Assembly (NCBI RefSeq): GCF_008831285.2
Contig: NC_045138.2
Span: forward strand, 40,849,115-40,913,114
DNA length: 64,000 nucleotides
Origin: Nymphaea colorata
Taxonomy: Eukaryota; Streptophyta; Magnoliopsida; Nymphaeales; Nymphaeaceae
Direction: 5' to 3'
A program made the translations under genes and the position numbers. Below, piece by piece: positions 46,589 through 58,305 of this stretch. The notes below the pieces were generated by a model. It did no database searches. It was not told the DNA's origin and saw only the letters and a program-made list of their open reading frames with translations. Within the stretch, counting starts at the first letter, position 1. Each line of letters opens with the position of its first letter.

Positions 46589-47235
46589 CCTCAAGAGCAT
46601 AGAATTGCAAGAGTCATCAGCATTATTGAGGATTGTTGGGCAACGGTAAAAAAAAAAAAAAGCACTTGAATTTCCCTACCATTTAGACTTGGCAATTGCG
46701 ATATTAGGAGAGGAGTTAAAACATGAGAGTATCGAGACTAGTGTCTCCAAGGGTACATAGTCTTTAAAGATATGAGGACGTTTGATTCGTTGAGACGCAA
46801 ACACGAAGACACGCACCCATCCTGGCTCCTGCTAGGAGACACACACTCTCTATCTACTCTTTCTCAGAGGGTCTTGGCTTTTTCTTAACAAAAGAACCTG
46901 GACATTTCATATTCGAGCAAAAATTTACTTAGTTTATATGTATGACTGTTTGGTTTATGTTAAATCAAACATGAACAATTAAGTACCAACTGTTTTTTTT
47001 TTTTTTCCGCACGAAACATTAACGTAGAGAAATCCAAATGTATGCAAAGTCCAATATATCTAGGTGTTGTTTTCATAAAAATGAGGTATGCATGCTTAAT
47101 CCAATGAGAATTTAGACCTAAAACATGAATCTTGTAAAGATCTGATCCATCCAATTAGGGATAAAAAATTGAACATATCGTGTATCCAACTTGACAAAAC
47201 TTTAAGTGCACAAACCCAATTAAACTCAACTTTGA

Positions 47236-47622
47236 TGTCACAACCGAAAAGTTTGGTTGAATAATAGGAAGACTTCTAAAAAGAGGTTGTTAAGTGATTG
47301 GTTTGTCCTGGTTCCTATTCTTTTTTAGATTGAAGACAAGTTGTTAGGGAGAGGATTATGATCCGTCAAATTGGGTTGTGACATTTGGTATCAAAGCTGA
47401 TTCAATACTTAAACTTGCGGTTATTTGTGCAAACACATGTGCCTTGAAGAGGGTGAATTATTACAACATCCAATTTAGACTTACACTTAAAAGATTGTGA
47501 AGAATCATAAGAGACTTATAAATGAGTTGTTAGATAATTAATTGTCTTGATTCACAGCTTTTTGAGGCTGAAACCAAAACTATTAAGAAACAGGTTGGAA
47601 TCTACCAAACAAGATCATGACA
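47236..47622 (+). mobile_element. TRIM: miniature LTR retrotransposon, decayed
   Basis: LTR 1 is 47236-47383 (148 bp), with perfect 10-bp inverted ends TGTCACAACC...GGTTGTGACA. Two bases later comes TGGTATCAAAGC (47386-47397), one mismatch from the initiator-Met tRNA primer-binding consensus. An internal domain of only about 75 bp follows, ending in a purine-rich stretch (GAAGAGGGTGAA), then LTR 2 at 47459-47622, which shares 'gacttataaatgagttgttag', 'gctttttgaggctgaa' and '...atgaca' with LTR 1. There is no coding capacity. LTR ends and primer site point to a TRIM moved by another element's proteins. The LTRs are strongly diverged, so it is old. Confidence 0.72.
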
Positions 47623-48773
47623 CTTGGCCACGCCTGTCTACTAACCATTTTGGACAATTACAGCTGGGCTCATGGATATGCCAGCCGGTCGGGCTCTTCT
47701 CTCAGGCTCCAAAAAAATAGGATAGGGAGACAAAGTGGAAGTCACCATGCATTTACTTTCCCTGAAAAAAACTTGAAGGACAACTTTGAAAAAAACCAGA
47801 GGTAGTAGGTAATGGAGCCTATTATGGACGAAGTTAAAAAAAAATAAAGAACCACCAAGTCGAAGGTATGCGGACCCTTGAATTCGAGCTGCTGATAATA
47901 TTAAGCTAGTCTCATGCATGTCATGTTGGTGGTCCTCATTAGAGATCAGGATGAGAGATGCCGAATATCCCGCCATTAATGAAGGCGAGAAGGTGGCATA
48001 CAGAGAAAATTGAATGTGGCCCCATTTGCTGGACAACTCTTTACCAAACCAATCGTATTTGTGCTACCAAGAATTTCAAGCTTTTCGTTTCTTTCCTTCT
48101 TCAACTCAGACCAACTACCGTTTTGTTTCCATGTGACCTGCAACTACTGTTGTCCTGTCTGGTAGTCAATAGTCATAAGCACCATGGCTACTGCTGCAAA
48201 TGAATTGAATATGATATGGGGATATCTTCAACTTATCAGCTGTATCCTATTAACATAGATTGATCAACTCTATATTTAGCTGATCTGAATCTAATGCATC
48301 TGCGCTTTGATGATAATGAAGGCCGTGTTGAACTCAGTTCACCATTCTCTTGTTCACACTGTGCATGTGATTCTAGAGTGTCATCTACCTTTTCTCTCTT
48401 CCTGCCAGTATCTATCGCTGCAACCGATGTTTCGCGAAGCAAGTATTTTAAAATATCACTGCCAGTAGTCATTGTTTCACCTTGATTTCAAAGTAAACTC
48501 AATGTTCATATAATCTCGAGTGGCAACTTTATGTGGACATGTTACGTGCTTTGTAGTTTGTGCTATACTAAGATTACTACCAATTACATATATTTGTGGT
48601 CTATGTAATTGGTTCAGTGTTGAGAGTAAATTAACAATTACGTGAAGTACTTTCATGGCTAAGCAACACTAAAAAGAGAAATGTTTGAAATTTTACTTTA
48701 AAAATTCTAAACTTGTGTAACTTAAAAGTTGGAAAAAAGAGTTCACAATGGCTTGATGCATCTGTCATTAACT

Positions 48774-49126
48774 AGGGTGGTGCACGAAATGAATCAAGCT
48801 CGAACTTGGTTTGCTTGAATATTGTTTAGCTCGAGTTCGAGTTGACGTGTACAAGGTAAGCTCGAGCTGAACTCGGTAAACGTGTCTTGGCTTGAAATAG
48901 ACTCGTTGACCAACATCCCATTTGGCTTGGATCTCTTTCTCTGATTTTAAGTTTAGAAATTATGAAACAAGAGTAACCTCAATTAAACGAGCTTACTTGA
49001 ATTTAATCGAGTTGAGATCATGTAATTTTAACTTGACTAAGCTATAAGCTCGATGAGTTAAGTTCAAGTTTGACTTGTTTACAAAGGAGTCATGTTTGAC
49101 CGATCAAGTTAGAGTCTCGCCCCCGT
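48774..49126. mobile_element. MITE with ATTAACT target duplication
   Basis: About 353 bp, starting AGGGTGGTGCACG and ending TCTCGCCCCCGT, flanked by ATTAACT on both sides (48767-48773 and 49127-49133). The interior is rich in TCGAGTTCGAG-type words, like the element at 46276. Terminal inverted repeats are weak, so this may be an internally rearranged member of the same group. Confidence 0.6.
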
Positions 49127-49427
49127 ATTAACTGTATCATCCATGTCCTAAAAAAAACTTATTCAATACTGATTTTGATAACACTTCTTATAAACTTGCA
49201 GCCGAAGCAGCTGCTCGCACAGAAGAAAAAAATTAGCATGCAAACATCATAAATGAATTCATACGATGATTGGATACTACAACTGCCAACAACTTTAGGA
49301 AAGTAAAAAAAAGGCACAAGCCGCATCGATTCCCCTTTTCGGTGAACAGGTAGAAAAAGAGAGCCGCAGACGGGATGTCGGCCAATCTACCTTTCCCGAT
49401 CAGAGTGGAAGAAACGTGGGAAGAATT

Positions 49428-52347
49428 ATGGTCGTTATAAGAGCAGTAGGTGTAGGAGGAAGAGGAGCAAGAGCCGCGCTGTTATCCGCATCGTCTCCCT
49501 CGTCGCAAGTCACCAATCTCGCGCGTCGCAGGATGTCAGTTCGGGCGGAGTCGCTCTCCCCTGACCCCGAGGATAGGACCAAGCCCTTGAAGGTCGCCGC
49601 TCTCTGTGGCTCCCTCCGTCGTGCTTCTTATAACCGTGGCCTCCTCCGTTCTGGTACCAATCTCTCTCTCTCTTACGCACACACACACACATAATGAGCT
49701 TTGTGTGATTTTACATTGTGGAATGATGAACAGCGATCGCAATATGCAAGGAGTCGATACCCGGAATGCATATCGAGTATATAGACATCGAGCCCCTTCC
49801 TTTCTTGAATACAGATTTGGAAGTGGACAAGAAGTTCCCACCTGTGGTGGAGAGCTTCAGGAAGAAGATCCAGGAGGCCGACAGCGTTCTTTTTGCTTCC
49901 CCTGAATACAATTACTCTGTTACTGGTATGTTGGACTCTGGGTTTCAGTTGGGAGGTCTCCATTTTTATGATTTTTGGCAACAATGATTGTTTTTAACGA
50001 CGAATGTTACTCTCTCTGATGTGGGTATCTGTTGGTTGCCTCCAAAGTTTGATCAGATGGTTTATGTTTATGTTATTCTAAAGTTCGTCAGCAGTTTTGT
50101 GGTCAGAGTTTTATCAGATCTTCTAAAACTTAACTTGATAACTTAATTGCCAGGCTGTCGGGCTTGATGTTTATCTCAATTTCGCAATTGCCATCTTTGA
50201 TCTGTTTGACAAGTTTCCTAAAAATTTTGGTGAATGTGTACTCTCCAGCATATGTAGTTGAAGTTTGATGACGTGCATAGATATGATAATTAAGTCTAAA
50301 ATCATTATGTTAATGTAGTATGATGATCTGTTGCAATACTTGGCTACATGTTTCCCCACTTCCCAATCTAGAAACAACTTCACAGTGTAAATAAAACATT
50401 GTCCTTGTATCTTTTGGGCTTTGTGTTGTCAAGGACTAACATGAATTTTTCAGCATATGTACCTAAGCAACTGTTCTCATCCTCAGTTGATGACCTGTAT
50501 TTTACTTTTATCGATCAAAGCGTCATTTAGGAGCGACAAAAAAAAATGCTAGAGAAGCAGTGGCTGAATCGCGGCCTGGCATCATAGCTCCTGATCCTGT
50601 TGAAAAAGCTGCCAGTAAATGACTATATGCAGCTCTGAAAAAGGTAGCTCATCCAAAATGGAATTGAACGACGGTCTGATAATTTCAACACAGAGGCCAT
50701 CCGTCGTGCCCTCACACTGTCCATTTAGAACCCCTGTAGATGACAAATTGGTTAGTATGATACTTTGATTCTTCTAGGGCTTTTGTTGTTGTGGGGGGTT
50801 GTTGTTTGAGTGGTGGGGGGGTTTGGTGTTTCTACTGTTACAAACTTTCTCAGAATGGGCGTAAAGCATTACTTCATTTTCTATAGTGAAATGTACCGGA
50901 GAGTTTTGTAATTTAGGCTGCTCAAAAGGCAAATGGCATGAAAAGCTTCATCTTGCTCCATGTGAAAGTTTCGTTCGTTAGTCATATTTCAGAGTTCTAA
51001 AATCATGTATTACTGTTCTCCATTTGCACAGTATGCAAGTTCTCTTGTAGGTGATGGTTTCGCATCAATTATCCTTGGTGTCTAATCGTGGCCTTTGTTG
51101 TCAATGTAGCTGCCACTAGTTTTCCGCATAGATAATACAAAAGGTGGAATTTAGTTTCACTGTCCAGTCTCACACTTGGATAAGGTTCCTTATACCCATT
51201 AACATAAAACAGTTTACCTTGGAAACTATATCTAGAGAAGAGCATTCCAGATGATTTTGATTCAGAGAAGGCACAAGGTTGGACATAAGGGGTTCTTCAC
51301 TGCCCATTATTTTGTTTCTATTTTGTACCTGTCCCTCGATAAAAGGCTGGCTCTATACACCGGCATCTCTTATTTGGAGAAACAATGGCGATTATAGGTG
51401 GAACAACTAACACTGTAATGTCTCACGGTGTTACCATGCCCTATACAGGGTTAATTTCAACTGTACAATCAAATAATTCAGGGATAAAATGAAAGAGGTA
51501 ATGTTTGTGAGAATGCTTTTACTGTTCATATGTGTCTGAGGCCATTCTTTTGCTGGTATCAACATAGTATTTCCTTGAGATTTCCTATATGCATGACTCT
51601 GTAGGCCATTTGATTTTTTTATATGCACTGAACTGCTTTGCTCATGTTTAAAAAAATTCAATCATCGGTCTAACATGTAGATGACCCAATATTTGGAGAC
51701 ATAGATTTGCAGGAAGGAAGGGATGGTTGGGTCAGGTTTGTGCCTAGTGGAAGTTTGAGCCTCAAAACTTGTGAATTCAATTCTGAGCTTCTGGCATTTT
51801 ATGTCAATATGATGATCTTCAAGATGCTTGGTTGTTAGAATAGGTGGCCATCATTATTGCGGTTGATGTTACTTGCTACTACCTCAAAACTTTCTTTGCC
51901 TTTATTTCCCTAGCATGATATTCTTAGCAGTTTTGCCTATTGGATTTGCATAAAAATTGAGCTCGTCCTCTTTTGAAATTGCCTCAGAACAGAAACAGAA
52001 CGTCCGATTAATGGTTTTTTCTTCTTTGCTCTCATTTCTTCCCGTTAGCTCCACTGAAGAACGCCATCGACTGGGCATCCAGATCCCCCAACGTGTGGGC
52101 AGATAAGCCTGCTGCAATCGTAAGTGCAGGGGGAAGCCTTGGTGGTGCACGATCACAGTACCACCTTCGACAAATTGGAGTTTTCCTTGATCTTCATTTC
52201 ATCAACAAGCCTGAGCTTTATATTAGAGCATTTGAGCCACCCAGGAAGTTCGATGATGATGGTAACTTAATTGATGAGGGGGAGCGGGAAAAGTTGAAGA
52301 AAGTTCTCTTGTCATTACAGGCATTTTCTTTGAGGCTTAAAGCCTAG
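49428..52347 (+). CDS. NQR: NADPH:quinone / FMN reductase with N-terminal extension
   Basis: Exons 49428-49653, 49734-49925 and 52049-52347, GT-AG, 238 aa. The family (NADPH-dependent FMN reductase fold) reduces quinones by two electrons and so avoids semiquinone radicals. Seen: the FMN-phosphate loop GSLRRASYN (61-69), EYIDIEPLPFLNTDLE, the flavin-contacting SPEYNYS, NAIDWASRSPNVWADKP, the Gly-rich GGSLGGARSQYHLRQ and the closing LLSLQAFSLRL. The Arabidopsis enzyme is about 196 aa. The first about 50 residues here are extra: Arg/Ala/Ser-rich, with no acidic residue until 41, like an organelle transit peptide. A second Met at 36 (RRRMSVRAE) would give a form close to the shorter enzyme. ATG at 49428 is chosen because the only codon upstream in frame that could start is a GTG. 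Intron 2 is 2.1 kb. Confidence 0.93.
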
Positions 52348-52735
52348 ACACGTTCACCCTCAGTTTGGTTTATCCTCTATTATCCTCTAGTGTCTTATGA
52401 AATAAGCTGGCCGCGAACAGGAAATTTGTGGGGAGCTGGTTAGACATGGATTCACTCTTCGAACGTTTGGTTGCTGTTGTATTTTTTATAACGTCAGATG
52501 TTCAACTCAACTTTTCTGCTTCATTAATGATCGTGAACATGAGAATCCGGAGCCTGTCTATACTGATGTCTCACTATTCATGTTATTCCAATATTTTCGC
52601 ATCATGCATCCCCAGCTTTCCCATGATATCAACTCATCCGTAGGACTGCGCATGACCTGAGCTTGATCTGATCTACAGCTTCTCAAACTCCGCTTAAGTT
52701 TTGCAGCTTGAGCTCGGATGGATCAAGCGGAACAT

Positions 52736-52749
52736 TATATATATATATA

Positions 52750-52780
<31 letters not shown>

Positions 52781-52786
52781 ATGTAT
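52736..52786. repeat. Compound (TA)n(GT)n(GTAT)n microsatellite
   Basis: TA repeats pass into GT repeats and then into six or so GTAT tetramers without interruption. Confidence 0.95.
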
Positions 52787-53969
52787 AATGAGCCTATGGA
52801 GCTTAAACAAGTTCGTATGAAGCAATTTGAGCTCAGCTGTTTTAGAACTCGACCTTAAAATATTAGCTCAAACTCCACTAACTTACCATACAAGTTGTTT
52901 TCCGGCTGTTCTAAAATGGGTTTGATCCTGATCAAGTTGGAGTTACTTGATCATTGCCCACCCGAGTCGCCAAGGATTGACCAAGTTTTACCTTGAAAGA
53001 AGCAGACTCGTTAAGCAGTCTATTTTGGTGGTTCTTCATCATAGGAAAAAGGAAGTTGATTATGAACTTGAGGACATGGCCCTGCATACTGATCTTCCTT
53101 TTAAATCGTGAAAACTTATTGTAACAAAGTGTGCCTAACTTTGTGCTTCTTGATGTGCTTTTCAAAAGAAGTGTCCATTCTAGGATGTGTTTAATATTAA
53201 CCACTAGCCATATAGTGATCCTTTGGGATGGCGTTGTTTCTATAACTCATTAGTTTTATAATTGCAGAATTTGTTTAAAATTGATTAAGGTGAACGGCAT
53301 GGCATGGTTTTACTCCTCAATAAATTTTATGTGAAAAAATATTTTTTGAGCTAGTAGTAGGATCATTTTTATCAACATTTGAAGAATTCTAACTTGAAAA
53401 TTGAAATATTGCCTCTTTTAACTTTCGAGTCAGATTTTGCTTTTTTCCCTCCTCCAAATGGTCTATATGTTCTTTTTATTTGTTTCCTTTTCTTTTTTTA
53501 TCCCCTTGTGTAGAGCTGCATTCTAAATGAAACTCGCCTCGATGGTTAGCTCGGTATCTAACGTTTTTCCATAAACATAACAAATGTTATGACTTGCTGT
53601 TCATGTAGTCATTTAGGGCACCCTTAAGAAATTATATACATGTTACATACTATATGTGGCAATAAATATTTTACAAGACTACTTTCTTCTCATGACAGCA
53701 TTTGGCACATTACATTTTCTTATATTATAGAAGATTGCTGGAGGTAGAATTCCTATAAATTCCATAATGTGCCAAAATGCCTATAAGATGCTAATTTGTC
53801 CTTAATTAAAAAGATATTTATTTTTTTTTCCAAAAAAGAAAGTTTCACAAACTAGATTTTTAAGTAATTTAGAAGTAATTTCATATCTCCTTTATCCATC
53901 GTTTGTTTCTACAGTCACACCTAGAAAAAAGGAAATAGTGTACAGATCCAAATGTAAACTTTTTTTTTT

Positions 53970-54222
53970 CCTTTAGACCTCGTTTGATACACATAAAGTT
54001 TTTTGCATGATAAAATTATCAATGTACGGAAGAGAGATTTTTTTATGAAAAAAAGTTGGACCTAAAGAGGTCCGACCTTTTTGGGTGGGAATTTTTTCTG
54101 ATTTCAATGAAAAATGCATGGTAAAATTTCTTGTGTTTGATGCTGCATGAAAAACCATACAAACTTGAAAAAAAGTCAACCATACACAGTATTTTTCTTT
54201 TACATCAAACAGAGCCTAAAGG
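53970..54222. mobile_element. MITE with 19-bp terminal inverted repeats
   Basis: 253 bp. The left end CCTTTAGACCTCGTTTGAT and the reverse complement of the right end (CCTTTAGGCTCTGTTTGAT) match at 15 of 19 positions. The inner sequence is also partly self-complementary: 'tgcatgataaaatt' near 54005 pairs with 'gcatggtaaaattt' near 54118. The flanks are both T-rich, so a target duplication cannot be told from chance. It is probably hAT-like. Confidence 0.7.
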
Positions 54223-55144
54223 TATTTTCTTTTTTATAAAGGTAATTTATAAAGGTAAAGTTGTCTGTTAAGTATATTATACTATTTTCCATTCATAAAC
54301 CATGTGCTTGTTAATTATTTTATAAATTTAGTTGATCATTTATACTTTTCCAATGTCCGCTGTTCTTTATAAATATAAAAAACCTTTAACAATGTTCAAG
54401 CAAAATAAACATTGTTTTTGGTGGTTGTCATGACCGGACATTTTTGGCAAATAGAAAGGTAGGTCAAATTCATTTGTGTAATGACCACACCGGTGAGTTT
54501 TGAAGCCACATTTTTTTTTTCTTGTGAATTGTGATCATTGGAAAAAGCAGATTCCTTCTTCGATTAGTTTAAAAGCTCATCGGCCATTGAAATCTTAACC
54601 TGGTTCATGGCAGAGATAAGGTCTTTCATAGAGATTAGGATATATCATTTGTCATATCCTATTTATTGAATATCAAAACATTTGAGGCTCAAATACGGAT
54701 GAAAAAAAAAACTCTTATACTATACATCCGAATTCATTACCTAAATTTAGAATCCAAATTCGATCTGAATCTGACTTTTATTTTCACATTTGAATCCAAC
54801 TTACATAATTTAAACCACATTATGAAATACAAATGTATGAATACTGGATATATGATATTTATTTTAAATTGAAACTTAACTTAAATCCAAATCCAATTAA
54901 ATATTTACTGAAAAACTGGCAACTGGAGTTCAATACATCCATCATTAGCAATACATGAGGCTATAACCTCAATGATGAGGTTTGAACGAGAAAAGGCTTA
55001 TAGTGGATAATCAAAATCAGCTTCTTAGTTCTCAAAGTCCACTATCTATTTTAACGTGGAGTCCCGCGGCTAGTTATTATCAGATCTGTCTTTAAAGCTC
55101 GGTTCTCCAGAAGGATTGGAAGTCATGCCACCTTTATATAAGCA

Positions 55145-55560
55145 ATGGTACACGAATTCTTTCAGTTCAAAGCATCTGCCACCTTGTTAATCTTACCAAA
55201 GTAGTAACCAATAGTACAATCTTAATCCTCAATCAATTCTAACCTTCTCTATCTCATGTTCAGTTCTTTCTAGTTAAGTAAATACTTTAAACTTTTAAGA
55301 TCAGTGTATATCCAACACTTTTCGCCATACAGGTAATGCCTCTAAATCTATAAAGCAAAGGCTACAGCTGCCAAAAATCATGTATAGGATAATTTTACTG
55401 ATGTTTTTTCAGTTGTCGAGATGCATAGGCAATCACCTTGTCATTCTGCATTAAAGCACAACTTAACTTCCTATGAGAAACATCACTGTGTATGACTAAC
55501 CCAACTTCTTCTTCGGCCAAATCAAGTACTGGAGCAATGTAAGTTTTTGTTTCATAAAAC
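55145..55560 (-). mobile_element. Ty3/gypsy reverse transcriptase/RNase H remnant
   Basis: On the minus strand this segment resembles the RT-RNase H junction of gypsy-type retrotransposons: it includes an ALMQNDKVIAYASRQL-like block followed by decayed versions of the usual histidine/aspartate-containing RNase H stretch. The frame is broken by several stops and shifts. It is non-functional. Confidence 0.6.
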
Positions 55561-55680
55561 TTTTCTCACAAGCCGAATTTCACTCGAACTTAACATTCTT
55601 TGTGGTCAACCGAGTTAAAGGAGAGGAAATACCATGAATCGAGATCTTCACTCCACTTCTGAATTCTGGCCTAGCTTGCA

Positions 55681-55910
55681 TTGCATTCAACCATGAGAAC
55701 TAGATTGAGGTTTAGTACCGCCTTTAATCTACAAACAGATGGGCAAACAAAAAGAAATATTCAAAGACTAGAGAATATGTTACCTGCATGTGTGTTAGAG
55801 TTTCAACGCTCATGGGATGTACACATACCTTTGATAGAATTTATATATAACAATAGTTTCCAGTTTAATATTGGGATGACACCTTAAAGACATTGAAAAA
55901 TTGAATTTGC
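55681..55910 (+). mobile_element. Ty3/gypsy integrase core remnant
   Basis: A plus-strand frame of 68 codons matches the gypsy integrase core (FSTAFNLQTDGQTKR, a diverged HPQTDGQTER block, then LIEFIYNNSFQ). The normal block has His-Pro where Asn-Leu stands here, and the frame ends early. It lies in the opposite orientation to the RT/RNase H remnant only 120 bp away, so the original element was rearranged. Confidence 0.7.
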
Positions 55911-56920
55911 ATATGAACCTGATGAGGATGTCATTTTTAAAATCCGAACGATCCGATTTCCTAATCAGGCGTTAAACCTTTTTTTCCCACATATCCGACT
56001 TTTTAAACATTACGAACATAGATATTCAATCCATGAACATCCTTACGTCTCGGTTGTTCATTCTTTTGTATTTTGAATTCTTCGTACCGGAGCAACACCA
56101 CGTTTTAAGGATCTCTGTCCATTATGATGACAAGCGCTTTTCGTAGTTGGTGATTTATTGATTGTAGTGTACAGCAAAACCTGAGTTGGGACTCTTCACT
56201 TTCATTTTATTGTCTATTTGGATTTTTTTATCAATTCTTTAAGAAAAGATGTAGAGAAGTCATGATCTCCTAATTTTTTCTATTACTTGTCAATGTTTTT
56301 TGGAAGTCGACCTTATTGCTGACAAAGGATCAAACCCACCAGCGGCAAGAAATTCGGGGCCAGAGTTCTCGTATCAAGACGCTGCTTGCGTAGTACAGCA
56401 GCTACCATGGAGGCAACTTCTGCAGTTGGGATGGCTGTGACTCGTCCATCTTCAACATTATTTGGTAAAAATGGTGGGACGTCGCATTCTCGTGGAGTAT
56501 ATGTGGTGCGTAAGTTGGCAGATTCATCAATATTATAAAGTCGGCCGTTCTGGGCTTTATGCTTTAGGTGCCGGGCATGATTAAAATTCTATAGCAAGTA
56601 GTGGACTGTCGGCTGAGGCGGCTTTTCCATTGTCGAGCACCAGAAAGAAAACAGGGAAGTTTATCTAATTCTACATCTAATGACTCATATTCTTCGTCCC
56701 CATCTTACCGTATCTAGAACAGCTTATAAATATTTGAGATGTTGATATGTTCCTTTTCAATTTATGGTACGTTTGATGTTACATAAAGTAACAGGGTTAT
56801 GGTGGCCTGATGGAAGAGATTTACGACCTTCCAACGAAGTAAAGCAGATCTCTCTGCTTCAGACCTTTAAGAAGATGCTGCAACTTCAAGCAAAAGGAGA
56901 CCCATGCTGCAAATTCTAAG

Positions 56921-57095
56921 GTAAACTTGGACATTCAACATCATAGTGGTCATCAATCGCCTCATCTACCAATCCTTTTTCACCAAATCCATCGTACATC
57001 TCAACTACCTAAAATTGCATAGCTTCCAAGCAAATCTTCAATTATCTCATGCGACACATTGCATTTTCTTATATCATCTCACTGTTCTGTAGCAG
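56921..57095 (+). other. Candidate 5' UTR intron of the C2 gene
   Basis: A donor ctaag|GTAAAC at 56921 and an acceptor in ttctgtagcag (ending at 57092 or 57095) flank 172-175 bp just before the C2-gene start codon at 57115. This would fit a leader intron. It has no direct support. Confidence 0.35.
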
Positions 57096-57114
57096 CGCCA
57101 ATTGAGGAGTCGCC

Positions 57115-58305
57115 ATGGTGGATGCAGATGAGGTTGAGCTCAGCGGCGTGCTTCATATCTATGTCCATCTTGCCAGGAACATTCATAACATCTGTATCTA
57201 CGACGACCAAGATGTTTATGCGAAGTTCTCATTGACGTGTGATCCTGATGAGGTTCTTTCCACAAGAACTGTGCATGGTGGTGGCAGAAATCCAGATTTC
57301 AACGAGGGTTTGCAGATAAAGATCGTTCAATTGGATGCTGTGCTCAAATGCGAGATTTGGATGCATAGCAGGAATGCGAACTATCTGGAAGACCAATTAC
57401 TAGGCTTTGTCTTGGTACCCTTGTCCTCGGTTATAGGAAAAGGCAAGCTCACCCGAGATTTCACACTGTCGTCCACGGACCTCTTCCATTCCCCTGCAGG
57501 ATTTGTTCAGCTAACCCTGTTCTTTGAAAATAGTGCACATCCATTTCCGCAACTGAACAGCCCTGCAGACTCAACAGAAGTGGTACTTCATGACCCAAAG
57601 GACCAAAACCTAGACCACTGTGAGTATGAGAAGTTTGAATTTCCTGATGTCAAGATCACAACAGAGAATCAGAGGATGGTCTTTGAGTATTTTGACATGG
57701 CTAAGAAGAATCACGCTTCTGTATTGAATTTCAACGCTAATGGTTTGGTAACTATGCCATTTCTGCAAATTGGTGCTTCACCTCAGACTGTTGATGAGTA
57801 TGACATGGCTGCAGATTCTACTGGAAAGATTTGTGAATCTTCTCCTGAGCCTCCCCAAGTTGGTGCTGTGGAGACGGGGAACCATGTCCCTGATGCAGGA
57901 CTCCTTGGTTGTATCACCACTAGCCTTAGCCTCGATGGCTCTATGGAGAAGAGGAATGATTCTGGGGCTTCAACAGATGTCGTCGACTCAAAGAATGAGG
58001 ATAGCAAAATAGATGATCCTGTTGCTAAAGTTGGTGCAATCAAATTAGGATCAATATTCACAAATCCATTGGAAGAGATAAATCTGGGGCCTCATCAAAT
58101 GGTGGTTCAACAACAAATTGTGGATATGTACATGAAGAGTATGCAACAGTTCACGGAATCTTTGGCAAAAATGGAGCTCCCTACGGATTTCAACAGACTA
58201 GGACCTGAAGGTGGTGGAGAAATCATCCAGAGACAGAGCAACTTGGACAAGGAAAACAAGGGGAGCTCCACAAGGGTGTTCTACGGTAGCCGGGCCTTTT
58301 TCTAA
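57115..58305 (+). CDS. C2-domain protein with long plant-specific tail
   Basis: Single exon, 396 aa. Residues about 10-135 form a C2 domain (LHIYVHLARNIHNICIYDDQ, DVYAKFSL, RNPDFNEGL, LEDQLLGFVLVPL), predicted to bind phospholipid. The first Ca2+ loop keeps Asp30, Asp31 and Asp33. The third loop, MHSRNANYLEDQ, lacks the usual Asp-x-Asp, so Ca2+ dependence is doubtful. The rest (135-396) is mostly polar and disordered, with two ordered-looking blocks: FPDVKITTENQRMVFEYFD at about 175-195 and VDMYMKSMQQFTESLAKM at about 337-354, the latter an amphipathic helix. I believe this architecture is that of the plant CaLB/C2 family of unknown function (At1g04540-like), from memory. ATG at 57115 has a good context (gccATGG). 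It has nothing in common with its neighbours. Confidence 0.87.
   Translation: MVDADEVELSGVLHIYVHLARNIHNICIYDDQDVYAKFSLTCDPDEVLSTRTVHGGGRNPDFNEGLQIKIVQLDAVLKCEIWMHSRNANYLEDQLLGFVLVPLSSVIGKGKLTRDFTLSSTDLFHSPAGFVQLTLFFENSAHPFPQLNSPADSTEVVLHDPKDQNLDHCEYEKFEFPDVKITTENQRMVFEYFDMAKKNHASVLNFNANGLVTMPFLQIGASPQTVDEYDMAADSTGKICESSPEPPQVGAVETGNHVPDAGLLGCITTSLSLDGSMEKRNDSGASTDVVDSKNEDSKIDDPVAKVGAIKLGSIFTNPLEEINLGPHQMVVQQQIVDMYMKSMQQFTESLAKMELPTDFNRLGPEGGGEIIQRQSNLDKENKGSSTRVFYGSRAFF

Larger units (their letters stand above)
43648..49427. other. Intergenic MITE/TRIM nest
   Basis: The AHL promoter is followed by at least four MITE-type elements (44787-44951, 45201-45645, 46276-46588, 48774-49126) and a miniature LTR element (47236-47622). 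The segment 47640-48480 between them holds an unassigned minus-strand frame (48236-48472) and nothing recognisable. The right end is the NQR 5' flank. Confidence 0.6.
52348..57114. other. Intergenic, MITE and gypsy remnants
   Basis: Contains the NQR 3' flank, a compound microsatellite (52736-52786), TCGAG-poor MITE-like DNA around 52640-52940, a 253-bp TIR element (53970-54222), Ty3/gypsy remnants (55145-55910) and the leader region of the C2 gene. No intact gene is seen. The segment 55930-56700 shows nothing recognisable. Confidence 0.5.
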
